DNA from: Aureococcus anophagefferens
Taxonomy: Eukaryota > Sar > Pelagophyceae > Pelagomonadales > Pelagomonadaceae
DNA: 64,000 bases
Direction of reading: 5' to 3'
Assembly (NCBI RefSeq): GCF_000186865.1
Contig: NW_008705561.1
Span: 241,239-305,238 of the forward strand
The notes below the pieces were generated by a model. The model saw nothing but the letters and a program-made list of their open reading frames with translations. It did not search any database and was not told the DNA's origin. The translations under genes and the position numbers were made by a program. Below, piece by piece: positions 1 through 8,762 of this stretch. How positions within the stretch are numbered: the stretch's first letter is position 1; every line of letters starts with the position of its first letter.

Positions 1-352
1 TAGAGAAGTCGAGGTTGCGCGGGGCTTGGCCCGCGGCGATCGACTTCGTCGGACCGCACACGCGGAAGAAGTCCTCGCTCTTCTCCGCGGACGCGTAGAC
101 ATGTGGGTCTTCGTCACCCTCTTCGGCGCCCTCGTCGCCGTCCTCGAGTTCGTCGCCGGACTCGGCGCGGGGGGCCTCGGTCGCAGCGAAGGCTTCGCGA
201 GAGACCTTTTGCGCTTCGGCGGCGTCGAGCTTCGAAAGCGGCGAACCGGGCACGATTTCGAAAGCGGGGGCGGCGGCGGGAGCTTCCCCGATGTGGTCGG
301 GGATCTGCTCGGCGTCCGAGTTGGACTTCGTGCCGAAAAAATAGTTCAGCAT
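1..352 (-). CDS. Hypothetical protein, N-terminal part, cut by the window edge
   Basis: An open frame of 117 codons begins at the ATG at 352-350 (N terminus MLNYFFGTKSNSDAEQIPDH) and leaves the window at base 1 without a stop. After a Pro/Ala-rich stretch there is an acidic linker at about residues 67-82 and then a less biased segment (DFFRVCGPTKSIAAGQ). I recognise no domain. The strand is chosen because this frame gives a balanced protein, while the + strand frames over the same bases are Gly/Arg-rich shadows. The gene is divergent from the ABC transporter that starts at 463, leaving a spacer of about 110 bp. Confidence 0.55.
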   Translation of the reverse strand, partial: MLNYFFGTKSNSDAEQIPDHIGEAPAAAPAFEIVPGSPLSKLDAAEAQKVSREAFAATEAPRAESGDELEDGDEGAEEGDEDPHVYASAEKSEDFFRVCGPTKSIAAGQAPRNLDFS

Positions 353-462
353 GGCGGTGGCGGGCGGCGACGCGGGCGATGCCACAAAATCCTGAGCTGT
401 CCTCGCAAAATCCTGAGAGCGGCCCCAGCTGAGCAGTGCCAGCGCAGGACTGCTCCGGACCG

Positions 463-2481
463 ATGCTCGAAGCTTTGTCTCAGTCAGCAACCAACCACAC
501 GACTTGCAAAGCAAGAATGTGCAAGCCCGACATGGACAAGCAGCTCAAGCCCGACAACAAGCCCGACATGGAGCTCAGCGTCCACTTCCGCAACCTGTCC
601 GTGCGGTTCAAGGACGTCGTCGCCCTCGCGCCGTGCAGCGGCGACGTGCCGGCGGGCGAGCTCACGGCGCTCATGGGCCCCACGGGCTGCGGCAAGACGA
701 GCCTGCTCAACGCCATCGCGCGGCGCGGCCCCGTGAGCGGCGGCAGCGTCTGGTACGGCGCGGACCTCGCGTGGTCGAGCGCGCTCAAGCGCCACGTCGC
801 GTTCATCGAGCAGGACGACCTCGTGTTCCCGGGCCTGACCATCCGCGAGACGCTCGTCTTCTCCGCGCGGCTCCGCCTCGCCGACGCGACGCTCGCGGAG
901 AAGCTCCGGCAGGTCGAGGAGTGCATCGAGCTCCTGCGCCTGTCGCACTGCGCGGACGCCATGGTCGGCGGCGGCATGGACCGCGGCGTGTCCGGCGGCG
1001 AGCGGAAGCGCCTCATGGTGGGCCAGGAGATGCTCACGAACCCGCGGCTGCTCTGCTGCGACGAGCCGACGTCCGGCCTCGACTCCACGACGGCCTGCGT
1101 CGTCGTCGAGGCCCTCCGGGATCTGGCGAAGGCGCGGAACGTCGCCGTCGTCGCGTCCATCCACCAGCCGTCGAGCCGCCTCTTCCTCCTCTTCCACGGG
1201 TTGCTGCTCCTCGAGAAGCGCGGGTTGGCCTACCGGGGCCCGACGGCGTCGGCGGGCGACGCCTTCGCGGGCGCGCCCTTCGGCCTGCCGTGCCCGCCGG
1301 GGTTTTCCGCGCCGGACTGGATGATGGAGGTCGTCGTCCGCGGCGATCTCGCCGGGGACGCGGCGGTCGCGGCGCTCGACGCCGCCTACGGCCCCGGGAC
1401 CCTCTCCCCGCCGCCGGCGCTCCGCGCGCTCGACGCGCCGGCGCGGCGCCACCGCTACGCGGCGCCGCTCTCGGAGCAGGCCGCCGTGCTCTGCGCGCGC
1501 GCGTGGAAGGAGGTGAAGCCCAAGATCTTCCAGCGGACGTCGCTCCAGCTCCACGTCGGCAACGCGACGATCGGCGGGCTCATGTGGTTCCAGCTGGGGT
1601 ACCGGGAGAGCGATATCTGGTCTCGCTACTCGCTCGCCTTCGCCGTGCCCATCGCCTGGGTCTTCTTCCCGCTCATGGACAGCCTCGGCTTCGTGCCGAC
1701 GGCGGAGATCATGCTGCGGAAGGAGCTCTCCGTGAACTCGTTCCGCCTCGAGGCCTGGTACCTCATCCAGACGACGTACCTCCTGCTGCCCATGTTCGCG
1801 CAGTCCATGATCTACTTGATCGTCTTCTTCGCGCTCTCGGGCGTCTCCACGAACCCGCTCGTCTTCGTCGCGCTCTACGCCGTCGTCGTCATCGCGCTGC
1901 TCACGTTCCAGTCCATCGGCCTGCTGCTCTCGGCCGCGGTCAAGCCGGAGAACCTGTCGACGTGCGCCATGCTCTTCGTGACCTACTGCTTCCTCTTCAC
2001 GGGCTTCTTCATCCGCCTCGACGAGACGGCCGTGCCCTGGGCGGCGTTCTGCAACCCCGTCTTCTACATCCTCCACCTGGCGGTCTGGTCCGTGTTCAGC
2101 ATCGACAACAAAAGGTTCAAGTGCGGCAACGACACGGACGACGAGGGCACGATCTACGTCGACTCGTGCGGCGGCGGCGCGGACCGCAACGACGGCAAGA
2201 TCGCCGTCGTCGAGATCTACAAGCAGTACGAGCTCCGCCGCTTCGAGCCGGCCATCGCGGTCCTCGCGCTCCTCCTCATCTTCCTCGTCGCGCGCCTCGC
2301 GGCCTTCGTCCTCCTGAAGCGGCGCATGAAGAGCCACTTCAAGAAGCTCCTCTCCTACGAGGAGGGCAAGGGCGCCGACGCGGAGAAGCCGCCCCTCAAC
2401 GCGCGCAAGAGCGTCCTCTCCCGCGCGGAGCCCGAGGCCGTCCTCCTCGCCGACGACGCCGAATCCAAGGAGAGCGCGTGA
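463..2481 (+). CDS. ABCG-family half transporter
   Basis: A 672-residue ABC half transporter with the reverse order (ATPase first, membrane domain second) of the ABCG/White subfamily, which exports lipids, sterols, pigments or xenobiotics as dimers. Visible motifs are Walker A GPTGCGKTS (residues 72-80), the signature VSGGERKRL, and Walker B LLCCDEPTSGLD followed by the H-loop SIHQPSSRLF. The second half has about six hydrophobic segments typical of ABC2 membrane domains and a short cytosolic tail. The length is normal for the family. The first ATG in frame is at 463; ATGs at 517 and 568 are also possible, because the conserved region begins only near MELSVHFRNLSVRF. The substrate cannot be told from sequence. 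Confidence 0.93.
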   Translation: MLEALSQSATNHTTCKARMCKPDMDKQLKPDNKPDMELSVHFRNLSVRFKDVVALAPCSGDVPAGELTALMGPTGCGKTSLLNAIARRGPVSGGSVWYGADLAWSSALKRHVAFIEQDDLVFPGLTIRETLVFSARLRLADATLAEKLRQVEECIELLRLSHCADAMVGGGMDRGVSGGERKRLMVGQEMLTNPRLLCCDEPTSGLDSTTACVVVEALRDLAKARNVAVVASIHQPSSRLFLLFHGLLLLEKRGLAYRGPTASAGDAFAGAPFGLPCPPGFSAPDWMMEVVVRGDLAGDAAVAALDAAYGPGTLSPPPALRALDAPARRHRYAAPLSEQAAVLCARAWKEVKPKIFQRTSLQLHVGNATIGGLMWFQLGYRESDIWSRYSLAFAVPIAWVFFPLMDSLGFVPTAEIMLRKELSVNSFRLEAWYLIQTTYLLLPMFAQSMIYLIVFFALSGVSTNPLVFVALYAVVVIALLTFQSIGLLLSAAVKPENLSTCAMLFVTYCFLFTGFFIRLDETAVPWAAFCNPVFYILHLAVWSVFSIDNKRFKCGNDTDDEGTIYVDSCGGGADRNDGKIAVVEIYKQYELRRFEPAIAVLALLLIFLVARLAAFVLLKRRMKSHFKKLLSYEEGKGADAEKPPLNARKSVLSRAEPEAVLLADDAESKESA

Positions 2482-2684
2482 AGCACCCCTGTCTGCTGCC
2501 CATAAAGTGCCTGTTTGCCTGCTTGGGCTTCGAGGGAGGCGAAGTTAAGCCTTCGAGGGCTGAGGGCCTCGGCGAGGCTGGTTCGAGGCCAGCCCCTTGG
2601 CTTGCTGAGGGCCGTCTAGTCCGCTACACGGCGTCTTGGTCTTAGGAGTCGCGAAGCGCGGCAGCAGTGCCGATCGGGCGTGGT
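2482..2684. other. Intergenic spacer between convergent genes
   Basis: About 200 bp between the ABCG stop and the stop of the dioxygenase gene on the other strand. It contains short degenerate repeats around CTTCGAGGG and a small hairpin at 2577-2593 that looks like a tRNA T arm but lacks the rest of a tRNA. No gene is seen. Confidence 0.5.
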
Positions 2685-4634
2685 CTAGTAGTCTTCGTTG
2701 ACGGAGCCGATTTTGATGACCGCCGAGGTGTAGATGTAGCCGGCCTCCATGCCTTCGTTGCCCGTGTAAAGGCGCGTGTACGTCGGGTCCGTGCGCTTGA
2801 GGATCCGCGTAAAGTCGTCTGGGTTGAGCAAGGTAATGTCGCGACCAAAATGACACCACTCTCCTTCGCAGATTTCGCCAAAGTTGAAGCGCTGCTGATT
2901 GCCTCCTTCCCCCTCCTCAAAGTCGCGGACGCTCACGAGGTCGATGCAGATCGGCAGCTTCCCCGGATAGTCCGCGTCGCAGTCGCCGTCGCCGTCGGCC
3001 GAGTCGTCGCTTTCGCCGTCGCTGTCAAAGCCGCCCCTTTCAACGAGGCGATTCACCGCCGCGACGAGCGTGGCGTAGACGATCGCGTCCTCTCCGCGGA
3101 GATGCGACGGGTCGCGCTTGAAATACCCCGGCTGATCCGGGTCGCGCTTCTGGACGTAGGGGAGCGTGTTTTCCGTGTACTTGTGCGTGAGTGCGACGAT
3201 GATGCCCGAGCCGCTCGTCACGCGCTCGAGGCACCACCCAAGGCTCGCGGCGAGAAGCAGGACGCTCCCGGTCTCGCCCGCGGAGCGCGCGCGGAGGAGC
3301 GCGCGCGGGGGCCGCGGCACGGCGCCGGCGAAGGTCGCCGCGTGCAGGTGGTACGTGAGCGTGACGCGGAGGCCGCGGCGCACGCGCTGGACCTCGTGCT
3401 CGACGTCCGTGTAGAACGCGGTCCACAGCGGGGGGCCGTCCGACGCCGCGGACGGCTCGGCGCGGCCGCGCGCGCCCGCAGCCGCGCGCGGGTCGTGGAG
3501 GACGAGCTCGCCGCCCTCGGTCGCGCCGCGGACGGGCAGCGACACGACGAGCGAGCCGATGTGGTTCGGCGCGCGCGCGGTGTCCATGTGCCGGTGGAAG
3601 AAGTCGCCCTCCTCGTAGACGAGCATCTGGTACGGCTGCGCGACGACCGCGCCGCGGCCCGAGAGCGCGGGCGCCATCTTGAGCAGGACCTGGTCCAGGA
3701 TCGACGCGTCGCCGCCGCCGCGCGACGCGGTCAGGGCCGCGTTCCACTCGGGCGACGTCGCGAGCACGTCCTTCCCGAGCGCGAAGCGCCACGTCCGGCG
3801 CGCGTCGAGGTCGACGACGGTCTCGGTGCCCTTGCCGAGGGGCGCGCGCTCGCCGGCGCCCGCGACGAGGCGCCGCACCGCCTCCGGGTCGAGCGGCAGC
3901 GCGAGCTCCGTCCCGAGCGACGGCACCCAGAGCCGCGGCTCGAGCTCGGCGGGCGCCTCGCCGCGCGTCGCGTAGCTGACCGCCTCCGCGTTCTCGCCCA
4001 CGGCCACGGACAGGAGCGCGTGGACCTTGCCCAGGGCCCGCCGCGCCCAGGCGGGCCGCTGCCCCCGCCGGCCGAAACGCCAGTCGCGTTGGCGGGAGCT
4101 GGCATCGGCGTCATACGCGCGTCGACCGATGCGCGTCTCGACGAGCATGCGACCGGCGAGCGGCCAGCACGAGTGGGTCGGCGGGACGCGATTGAAGCCA
4201 AAGTCGTAGAGGTCGCTGTAGAGGTCGCCCTGGACGGCCGCGATCGACCGCCACCACTCCGGATCCGCGTCGAGGCCGCGGCCCGCGGCGACGTACGCGC
4301 GCGACGTCGCCCGGATCGCCGCGCACGTGGCGAGGTCGGCGTAGCCCGCGAGGACGCGCCAGCCGACCGCGTCCGCGACGCGCACGACGGCGTCGATCGA
4401 GACCCGGTTCTTCTGCTTCTTGACGCTGAGCGCACGCTCCACCGAGACCCAGCGCTCGACGAGCGCCGGCTTGAGCCCCGAAAGATCGGCGCATCCCGCG
4501 GCGCTCAGGCGGTCGCGGAGCTGCTGGGCGGTCATCTTCTTCGCGGCGCGCGTGGCCGCCGCTTTGTCCGAGCTCAGCCGGTCGCCGAACTGCTTGGCGG
4601 CGCGCGTGGCTCGGACCGGGTGCACCGCGCCCAT
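2685..4634 (-). CDS. SAP-like domain plus 2OG-Fe(II) dioxygenase
   Basis: A 649-residue protein starting at the ATG at 4634. The N terminus (residues about 34-65, MTAQQLRDRLSAAGCADLSG) resembles a SAP helix-turn-helix motif, which usually binds nucleic acid. The C-terminal half carries a double-stranded beta-helix oxygenase core. Iron ligands are visible as HMD (H349, D351) and H413 in VEHEVQRV, followed by an Arg in RRGLRVTL that would hold 2-oxoglutarate. Sequence around EEGDFFHRHMDTARAPNH is typical of prolyl-hydroxylase-like enzymes. The substrate is unknown. The acidic run near DSDGESDDSADGDGD is low complexity. No intron is needed. Confidence 0.8.
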   Translation of the reverse strand: MGAVHPVRATRAAKQFGDRLSSDKAAATRAAKKMTAQQLRDRLSAAGCADLSGLKPALVERWVSVERALSVKKQKNRVSIDAVVRVADAVGWRVLAGYADLATCAAIRATSRAYVAAGRGLDADPEWWRSIAAVQGDLYSDLYDFGFNRVPPTHSCWPLAGRMLVETRIGRRAYDADASSRQRDWRFGRRGQRPAWARRALGKVHALLSVAVGENAEAVSYATRGEAPAELEPRLWVPSLGTELALPLDPEAVRRLVAGAGERAPLGKGTETVVDLDARRTWRFALGKDVLATSPEWNAALTASRGGGDASILDQVLLKMAPALSGRGAVVAQPYQMLVYEEGDFFHRHMDTARAPNHIGSLVVSLPVRGATEGGELVLHDPRAAAGARGRAEPSAASDGPPLWTAFYTDVEHEVQRVRRGLRVTLTYHLHAATFAGAVPRPPRALLRARSAGETGSVLLLAASLGWCLERVTSGSGIIVALTHKYTENTLPYVQKRDPDQPGYFKRDPSHLRGEDAIVYATLVAAVNRLVERGGFDSDGESDDSADGDGDCDADYPGKLPICIDLVSVRDFEEGEGGNQQRFNFGEICEGEWCHFGRDITLLNPDDFTRILKRTDPTYTRLYTGNEGMEAGYIYTSAVIKIGSVNEDY

Positions 4635-4826
4635 TCTGAAGCCTGTCCCCGCGTCGACACTCGACGAGGCTCGGTCTCGCGCGGCTTCGGCTTCTTGATC
4701 CGCCCCGACTCGACGCGGTCCTTGAGGCTTGCTTGCACCTAAAGTTGGTCCAGGACGTCCCGCACTTCGTCCCGCCGCGCGTGCCCGCCTGAGCGCTGGA
4801 TCCCCCTAGCCCGCCTAAACCCCCTC

Positions 4827-6863
4827 TTACATGATCGTGAGGCGGCTCGAGTTCTGCTTCGCGGCGCTCGAGGACCCCTGGGGCACGCGCGCGCCGAAGA
4901 TCTGGCGGATCTCGTTGGAGATGCCGTCCTGCTTGCCGTCCTCCTCCTCCTCGTCGCCCGGCGCCTGGCGCAGGTTGAGGGCCTTGGGCCGGTCCACGGG
5001 CGCGTCGTCGACCTCGCCCTCCGTCGGGATCTTGCCCGTGCCGTAGCTGCGGCCGCAGGACACGAAGTGCGGCGCGACCTGGTCCTTGACGACGCGGCGC
5101 TTGTAGCGCTCCCAGGCGACGGACTTCTGGTGGAGCGAGAGGATGGTGTGGTGCTCGAAGGCCGCGGAGACGCGCTCGAGGTGGGCCCGGATGTGGCCGA
5201 AGCACGCGCGCGTCGCCGGGTTGCCGTCGCGGACGAGCGCCGCGACCGGCGCGACGTAGACGCGCGTGTAGCAGAGCGCGATGACGGAGTAGTCCGGCCC
5301 CTCGTTCCAGAGGCTCTTGGTCTTGCCGCCGCCGACGGCGAGCGACGAGCAGTCGCCGAAGAAGTCGCCCGCCTGGAGCCGCCCCAAGTCGTAGAACTCC
5401 GCGACGGTGTTGATGCTGTTGTGGCGCCCGGACAGGGATCCGCGCCGGCCGCCGAGGGACTCGCGGCGCCCGCGGCGCGGCGCCCCCGCCGGCGGCGCCG
5501 GCTGCGGCGGCGCCTTCTTCTTCCGCGCGTCCTCCAAAAACGACGTCGCGCGGCGCCGGCTCGCGACGTCGCCGCCCTTGGCCGCGGCCGGCAGGATGAG
5601 CTTCTTGACGATCCTACACTCGCCCGTGATCACGACGAAGAGCTTGTCGAAGTGCTTTTTCTCGCCCTGGCAGGAGATGACCTGGTTCGCCGTGTGGTCC
5701 TTCTGCTCGAAGGGCAGCAGCGCCTTCCGCAGGTCCTCGAGATGCAGGTCGTGGAAGTGGGGCAGCTGCCGAAAGAAGTGGATCTTCTCCGACATCTTCT
5801 TGTCCTCGATGTGGCGCGTCGCGTTCTCCACGTCCCGGACCGTGACGACCATGAGCTTGCAGTCCGTGACGCACCGCGCGGCCGTCTTGTGGCTCGGCGC
5901 GCGGTTGAAGGTCTCGCCCGTCGTGTACTTGCACACGTCGAAGATGATCTTCTCGTAGGCGACCTCGACGCTCACCGTGCCCGACACGAGGACGTAGAAC
6001 GCGCCCGAGTTCTGCCGGCCGTCCTTGGGCTTGAAGATCATATCGCCGAGGCGGTAGGTCAGCAGCCGCATGTGGCGCGCGAGCTCCGTGACGACCTCGT
6101 GGCCCTTCTCGCTAAAGTAGCTGTGGCTCAGGAGCTTGTTCACGAGGACCCTCAAATCCTCCTCGCGCCGGAGGCCCGGGTCGAGCTTCACGATCTCGAG
6201 GAGCGACAGCGGGCCGCCGCGGCGGCCCTTCTTCGAGCCGCCGCGGCTCGTCGCGCGGCTCTCGCCGCGGCTCTTGCCGTCGCGGTCGTCGTGGTCGCCG
6301 GTCTGGGGCGGCGTCTCCGGCGTGTGGACGCCCGGCTGCGCCTTGCGGCCGAGGCGGCCCCGCTTCTTCTTGCCCTTGTCCTCGACCATGACGAGCTGCT
6401 CCACGCGGCGCGACCCGGGCATGTCGACGTAGGTCGCGCCGCCGCGCTCCCGCGACTTCTGCCGCTCGCGCTGCTCCCGGTACTCGAGCGGGATGAACTG
6501 CTGGCTCGCGCGGTGCGCGAGGATGTACTTGCGGACGCCCGCGCGGAACCGCGCGAGGCCCCGGCCGACGACGCGCGGCATGAGCGACGGCCGGTCCAGG
6601 TACGTCGCCTCCGCCTCGCGCAGCTCCATGTCGTCGGGGAAGAGGTCCTCGTTCTCCGGCTGCGCCACCTCCTGGTGCACGTCCTTGGACGGCAGCTGCA
6701 CGACGTGGACGACCTTCTCCTCGTCGTGCTTGCCGGCGTCGAAGTCGACGGGCGCGTCGTCCTTGCTCGGCGAGCTCGCGCCGCCGGGCGAGCCCATGGG
6801 CTCGTCCGGAGGCTCGGGGCTCTCCATCGTCGTCTGAAACGCTCGGGCGACTTTTGGCCTCAT
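4827..6863 (-). CDS. Protein with two cyclic-nucleotide-binding-like domains
   Basis: A 678-residue protein. A basic, poorly conserved N-terminal half is followed by two beta-roll domains of the cNMP-binding family: one around GDMIFKPKDGRQNSGAFYVL and GTVSVEV, the second around ANQVISCQGEKKHFDKLFVV, ending in LGRLQAGDFFGDCSSL. A Ser/Arg-rich loop (RRGRRESLGGRRGSLSGR) interrupts the second domain. The phosphate-binding cassettes are poorly kept: the first reads GETFNRAPSHKTAAR and the second lacks the usual Arg. Nucleotide binding is therefore doubtful. Such proteins occur as kinase-like regulators or axonemal proteins; which applies is unknown. The start is taken at MRPKVARAFQ (6863); MESPEPPDEP at 6827 is also possible. 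Confidence 0.75.
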   Translation of the reverse strand: MRPKVARAFQTTMESPEPPDEPMGSPGGASSPSKDDAPVDFDAGKHDEEKVVHVVQLPSKDVHQEVAQPENEDLFPDDMELREAEATYLDRPSLMPRVVGRGLARFRAGVRKYILAHRASQQFIPLEYREQRERQKSRERGGATYVDMPGSRRVEQLVMVEDKGKKKRGRLGRKAQPGVHTPETPPQTGDHDDRDGKSRGESRATSRGGSKKGRRGGPLSLLEIVKLDPGLRREEDLRVLVNKLLSHSYFSEKGHEVVTELARHMRLLTYRLGDMIFKPKDGRQNSGAFYVLVSGTVSVEVAYEKIIFDVCKYTTGETFNRAPSHKTAARCVTDCKLMVVTVRDVENATRHIEDKKMSEKIHFFRQLPHFHDLHLEDLRKALLPFEQKDHTANQVISCQGEKKHFDKLFVVITGECRIVKKLILPAAAKGGDVASRRRATSFLEDARKKKAPPQPAPPAGAPRRGRRESLGGRRGSLSGRHNSINTVAEFYDLGRLQAGDFFGDCSSLAVGGGKTKSLWNEGPDYSVIALCYTRVYVAPVAALVRDGNPATRACFGHIRAHLERVSAAFEHHTILSLHQKSVAWERYKRRVVKDQVAPHFVSCGRSYGTGKIPTEGEVDDAPVDRPKALNLRQAPGDEEEEDGKQDGISNEIRQIFGARVPQGSSSAAKQNSSRLTIM

Positions 6864-6958
6864 CGTATCCCATGAGGTCGGGGCTGCCCCTCGGGAAGCC
6901 GCCGCGCCGTCGCGTCGAAGCGCCGCGCAACGCATCGTCGCGCGCCCGCGCCGCGAAG

Positions 6959-7531
6959 ATGAGCTCGCTCTCGTCGCGGATGCCCGCGCTCCCGCCCGCG
7001 CCCGCCTACGACCCGTCGACGACGCCGGCCTACGACCTGCACAGCGTCGGGTCGCTGACGACGTACCAGCTGCGGCAGGAGCTCGAGCTCAAGGGCGCCT
7101 TCGCGCGCTTCTTCCCCGACGACACGGGCGTCTGCCACGACTCGCTCCTCGCGGCCATGGTGTCCTACCTCCGCGAGGAGCAGGCCAAGGCGGAGGCGGC
7201 CCGCTTCGAGGCGCTCGAGGCCGAGGCGGACGCGCGCAAGAAGAGGATGGCGGAGGCCAAGGAGGCGCGGAAGGCCGAGGCGCTCGAGCGGAGCCGGCTG
7301 CGCCGGGAGGCCGCGGCGAAGGCCAAGGCCGAGAACCCCCCCGGCGACGCCCCAAAGGAGCCCGTCGTCCTCCCGCCGCCGACGGGCAAGGTCGTCATGC
7401 TCGACGGGCCCGCGCCCGAGAAGCCCGAGGCGCCGCTCGTCGCGGAGGTCGCCGCGCCCGAGCCGGCGGGCGAGCCGGCGCGCGTCGCCGAGGACACACG
7501 ATACGCGCTCCCCGTCCCCATCGAGGGCTAA
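6959..7531 (+). CDS. Small coiled-coil protein of unknown function
   Basis: A 190-residue protein starting MSSLSSRMPALPPAPAYDPS. Residues about 25-70 contain a conserved-looking segment (VGSLTTYQLRQELELKGAF, then DDTGVCHDSLLAAMVSYL). After it comes a long charged helix rich in Ala, Glu, Arg and Lys (residues about 70-130), almost surely a coiled coil, and then a Pro/Ala/Glu-rich tail. I do not recognise the family. The frame continues upstream without a stop, but the ATG at 6959 is the natural start given the divergent gene beginning at 6863. It ends 5 bp from the stop of the convergent SNARE gene. Confidence 0.7.
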   Translation: MSSLSSRMPALPPAPAYDPSTTPAYDLHSVGSLTTYQLRQELELKGAFARFFPDDTGVCHDSLLAAMVSYLREEQAKAEAARFEALEAEADARKKRMAEAKEARKAEALERSRLRREAAAKAKAENPPGDAPKEPVVLPPPTGKVVMLDGPAPEKPEAPLVAEVAAPEPAGEPARVAEDTRYALPVPIEG

Positions 7532-7536
7532 ACCTA

Positions 7537-8187
7537 CTACGCGAAGACGGCCCAGAGGAGGAAGCTCGAGCAGCAGCCGATCGTGACGCCGATGATGGCG
7601 TTGTTGCGCGTCTGCTTCTGCCGCATGGCCTCGATGACGCCCTCGACCGTGGGCAGCTTGGCGACGAGGCCGCCGAGCGTGAGCTCGCTGCCCTCGAGCG
7701 CCGCGCGCTGCGCCGCGAGGTCGCTCCGCGCCTCGGCGGCCTGGTCGAGGACGTCGCCGACGCCGCGGCTCGCGTTGCCCAGGTGCTTGCGCTCCTTGAG
7801 GATGGGCTGCAGGTGCTCGCCGCCGGCCTCCGGGTCGTCGGCATCCGCGCCGCAGAAGAGCCGCGACCGGTCGCTGTTCGTTTTTACCTCGCGCATCGCC
7901 TTCTTGCGCTCGCGCTCGAAGTCGCCCGCGACCTCCCGCGACCGCTGGAGGATCGCGTTGCGCGCCGCCGACGGCGCTTTCTCCACCTCGACGGCCATGG
8001 CGTCGGCGACGTCGCGCAGCTCCGCGAGCAGGCCCTCCATGCTCGCGCTGAGCCGCGACTCCTCGGCGCCGCTCGTCGACGGCCGCGCGACGAGGCTCAC
8101 GAGGTTCGGCAGCGACCGCTCGAGCTCCGCTTCCAGGTAGCGCGCGCGGCTGCGCAGCTTCTCCCAGGACGTCGTCTCGGCCGCCAT
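7537..8187 (-). CDS. GOSR1: Golgi Qb-SNARE GS28 / GOS1
   Basis: A 216-residue tail-anchored SNARE acting in ER-Golgi and intra-Golgi vesicle fusion. The N terminus (TTSWEKLRSRARYLEAELE) matches the start of the GS28 N-terminal three-helix bundle. The SNARE helix runs from about ILKERKHLGNASRGVGDVLD to the basic juxtamembrane MRQKQTRNN, and the last 19 residues (IIGVTIGCCSSFLLWAVFA) are the membrane anchor. Length is close to the 220-250 residues usual in the family. The frame is open upstream, but the ATG at 8187 gives the family N terminus. It is divergent from ATG12 with a 79-bp spacer. Confidence 0.9.
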   Translation of the reverse strand: MAAETTSWEKLRSRARYLEAELERSLPNLVSLVARPSTSGAEESRLSASMEGLLAELRDVADAMAVEVEKAPSAARNAILQRSREVAGDFERERKKAMREVKTNSDRSRLFCGADADDPEAGGEHLQPILKERKHLGNASRGVGDVLDQAAEARSDLAAQRAALEGSELTLGGLVAKLPTVEGVIEAMRQKQTRNNAIIGVTIGCCSSFLLWAVFA

Positions 8188-8266
8188 CGTTGGTGGCGGC
8201 GACGTTGGCGGCGCGAGAGCGCAGCGCGGCACCGACGCGGCACGATGGTTGCGTGAAGTGGCAAGA

Positions 8267-8746
8267 ATGGACGCCGAGGAGACGCGCTCCTTCGGCGTCC
8301 CGCGCGACGCCTCAACTGCTGCAGTCACACTCAGTCGTAGGTCGTCATCGTCGACGGCAGCACCAGACGCGCCGTCGCCGCCGCCGCCGCCGCCGGAGCC
8401 GCCGAAGCCGAGCAAAATAAAGCTGCATTTCAAGGCCGTGGGCAACGCGCCGATCATGCGGAAGATGAAATTTCACATCAGCGGCGACGAGCCGTTCCGA
8501 TCCGTGCATCGATTCCTGCGGGACCGGCGCGGCGCCGGCGTCCGCGCGCGCCGCCGGCCGCGCGCGGCGGACGAGCGACCGCCGCGCGCTCGCAGGCTCC
8601 AGCTGTCGAGCGACAGGCAGCTCTTCCTCTACTGCGACAGCGCGTTCACGCCGAGCCCCGTGGAGCCGCTGGACCACCTGTTCCGGTGCTTCGGCGCGGG
8701 CGGCGAGCTCGTCGTGAACTACGCGACGACCGGCGCGTACGGTTAA
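8267..8746 (+). CDS. ATG12: Autophagy ubiquitin-like protein ATG12 (one GC-AG intron)
   Basis: ATG12 is the ubiquitin-like protein conjugated to ATG5 to promote ATG8 lipidation in autophagy. The beta-grasp domain is clear: KIKLHFKAVGNAPIMRKMKF, RSVHRFLRD, DRQLFLYCDSAFTPSP, and the terminal LVVNYATTGAYG, whose last Gly is the conjugation residue. Exons are 8267-8526 and 8596-8746, giving 136 residues after a Pro-rich N-terminal extension. Reading through the 69-bp intron adds 23 Arg/Ala-rich residues in the middle of a conserved helix. Removing it restores FLRDRLQLSSDRQLFLYC. The inferred donor is GC (GCGCGGCGCC) and the acceptor CGCTCGCAG. Confidence 0.92.
   Translation: MDAEETRSFGVPRDASTAAVTLSRRSSSSTAAPDAPSPPPPPPEPPKPSKIKLHFKAVGNAPIMRKMKFHISGDEPFRSVHRFLRDRRGAGVRARRRPRAADERPPRARRLQLSSDRQLFLYCDSAFTPSPVEPLDHLFRCFGAGGELVVNYATTGAYG
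8527..8595 (+). other. GC-AG intron in ATG12 (69 bp)
   Basis: A frame-neutral intron with no in-frame stop, beginning GCGCGGCGCC and ending GCTCGCAG. The boundary is set by the uninterrupted ubiquitin-like fold of ATG12. No GT donor gives the same restored sequence. Confidence 0.75.
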
Positions 8747-8762
8747 GCGCGGGGACCTCGAC

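Noticed and set aside
484..2337. Long minus-strand open frame opposite the ABCG gene
   Set aside because: Antisense shadow caused by G/C at third codon positions. The translation is almost only Arg, Glu, Asp, Val and Ala.
2577..2593. T-arm-like hairpin GCTGG-TTCGAGG-CCAGC suggesting a tRNA
   Set aside because: The following acceptor strand has no partner about 65 bases upstream, and no D or anticodon arm can be folded.
4640..4800. Possible small coding pieces on both strands between the dioxygenase and the cyclic-nucleotide gene
   Set aside because: The frames have atypical codons, no start and no continuation. They are probably 5' UTR and spacer.
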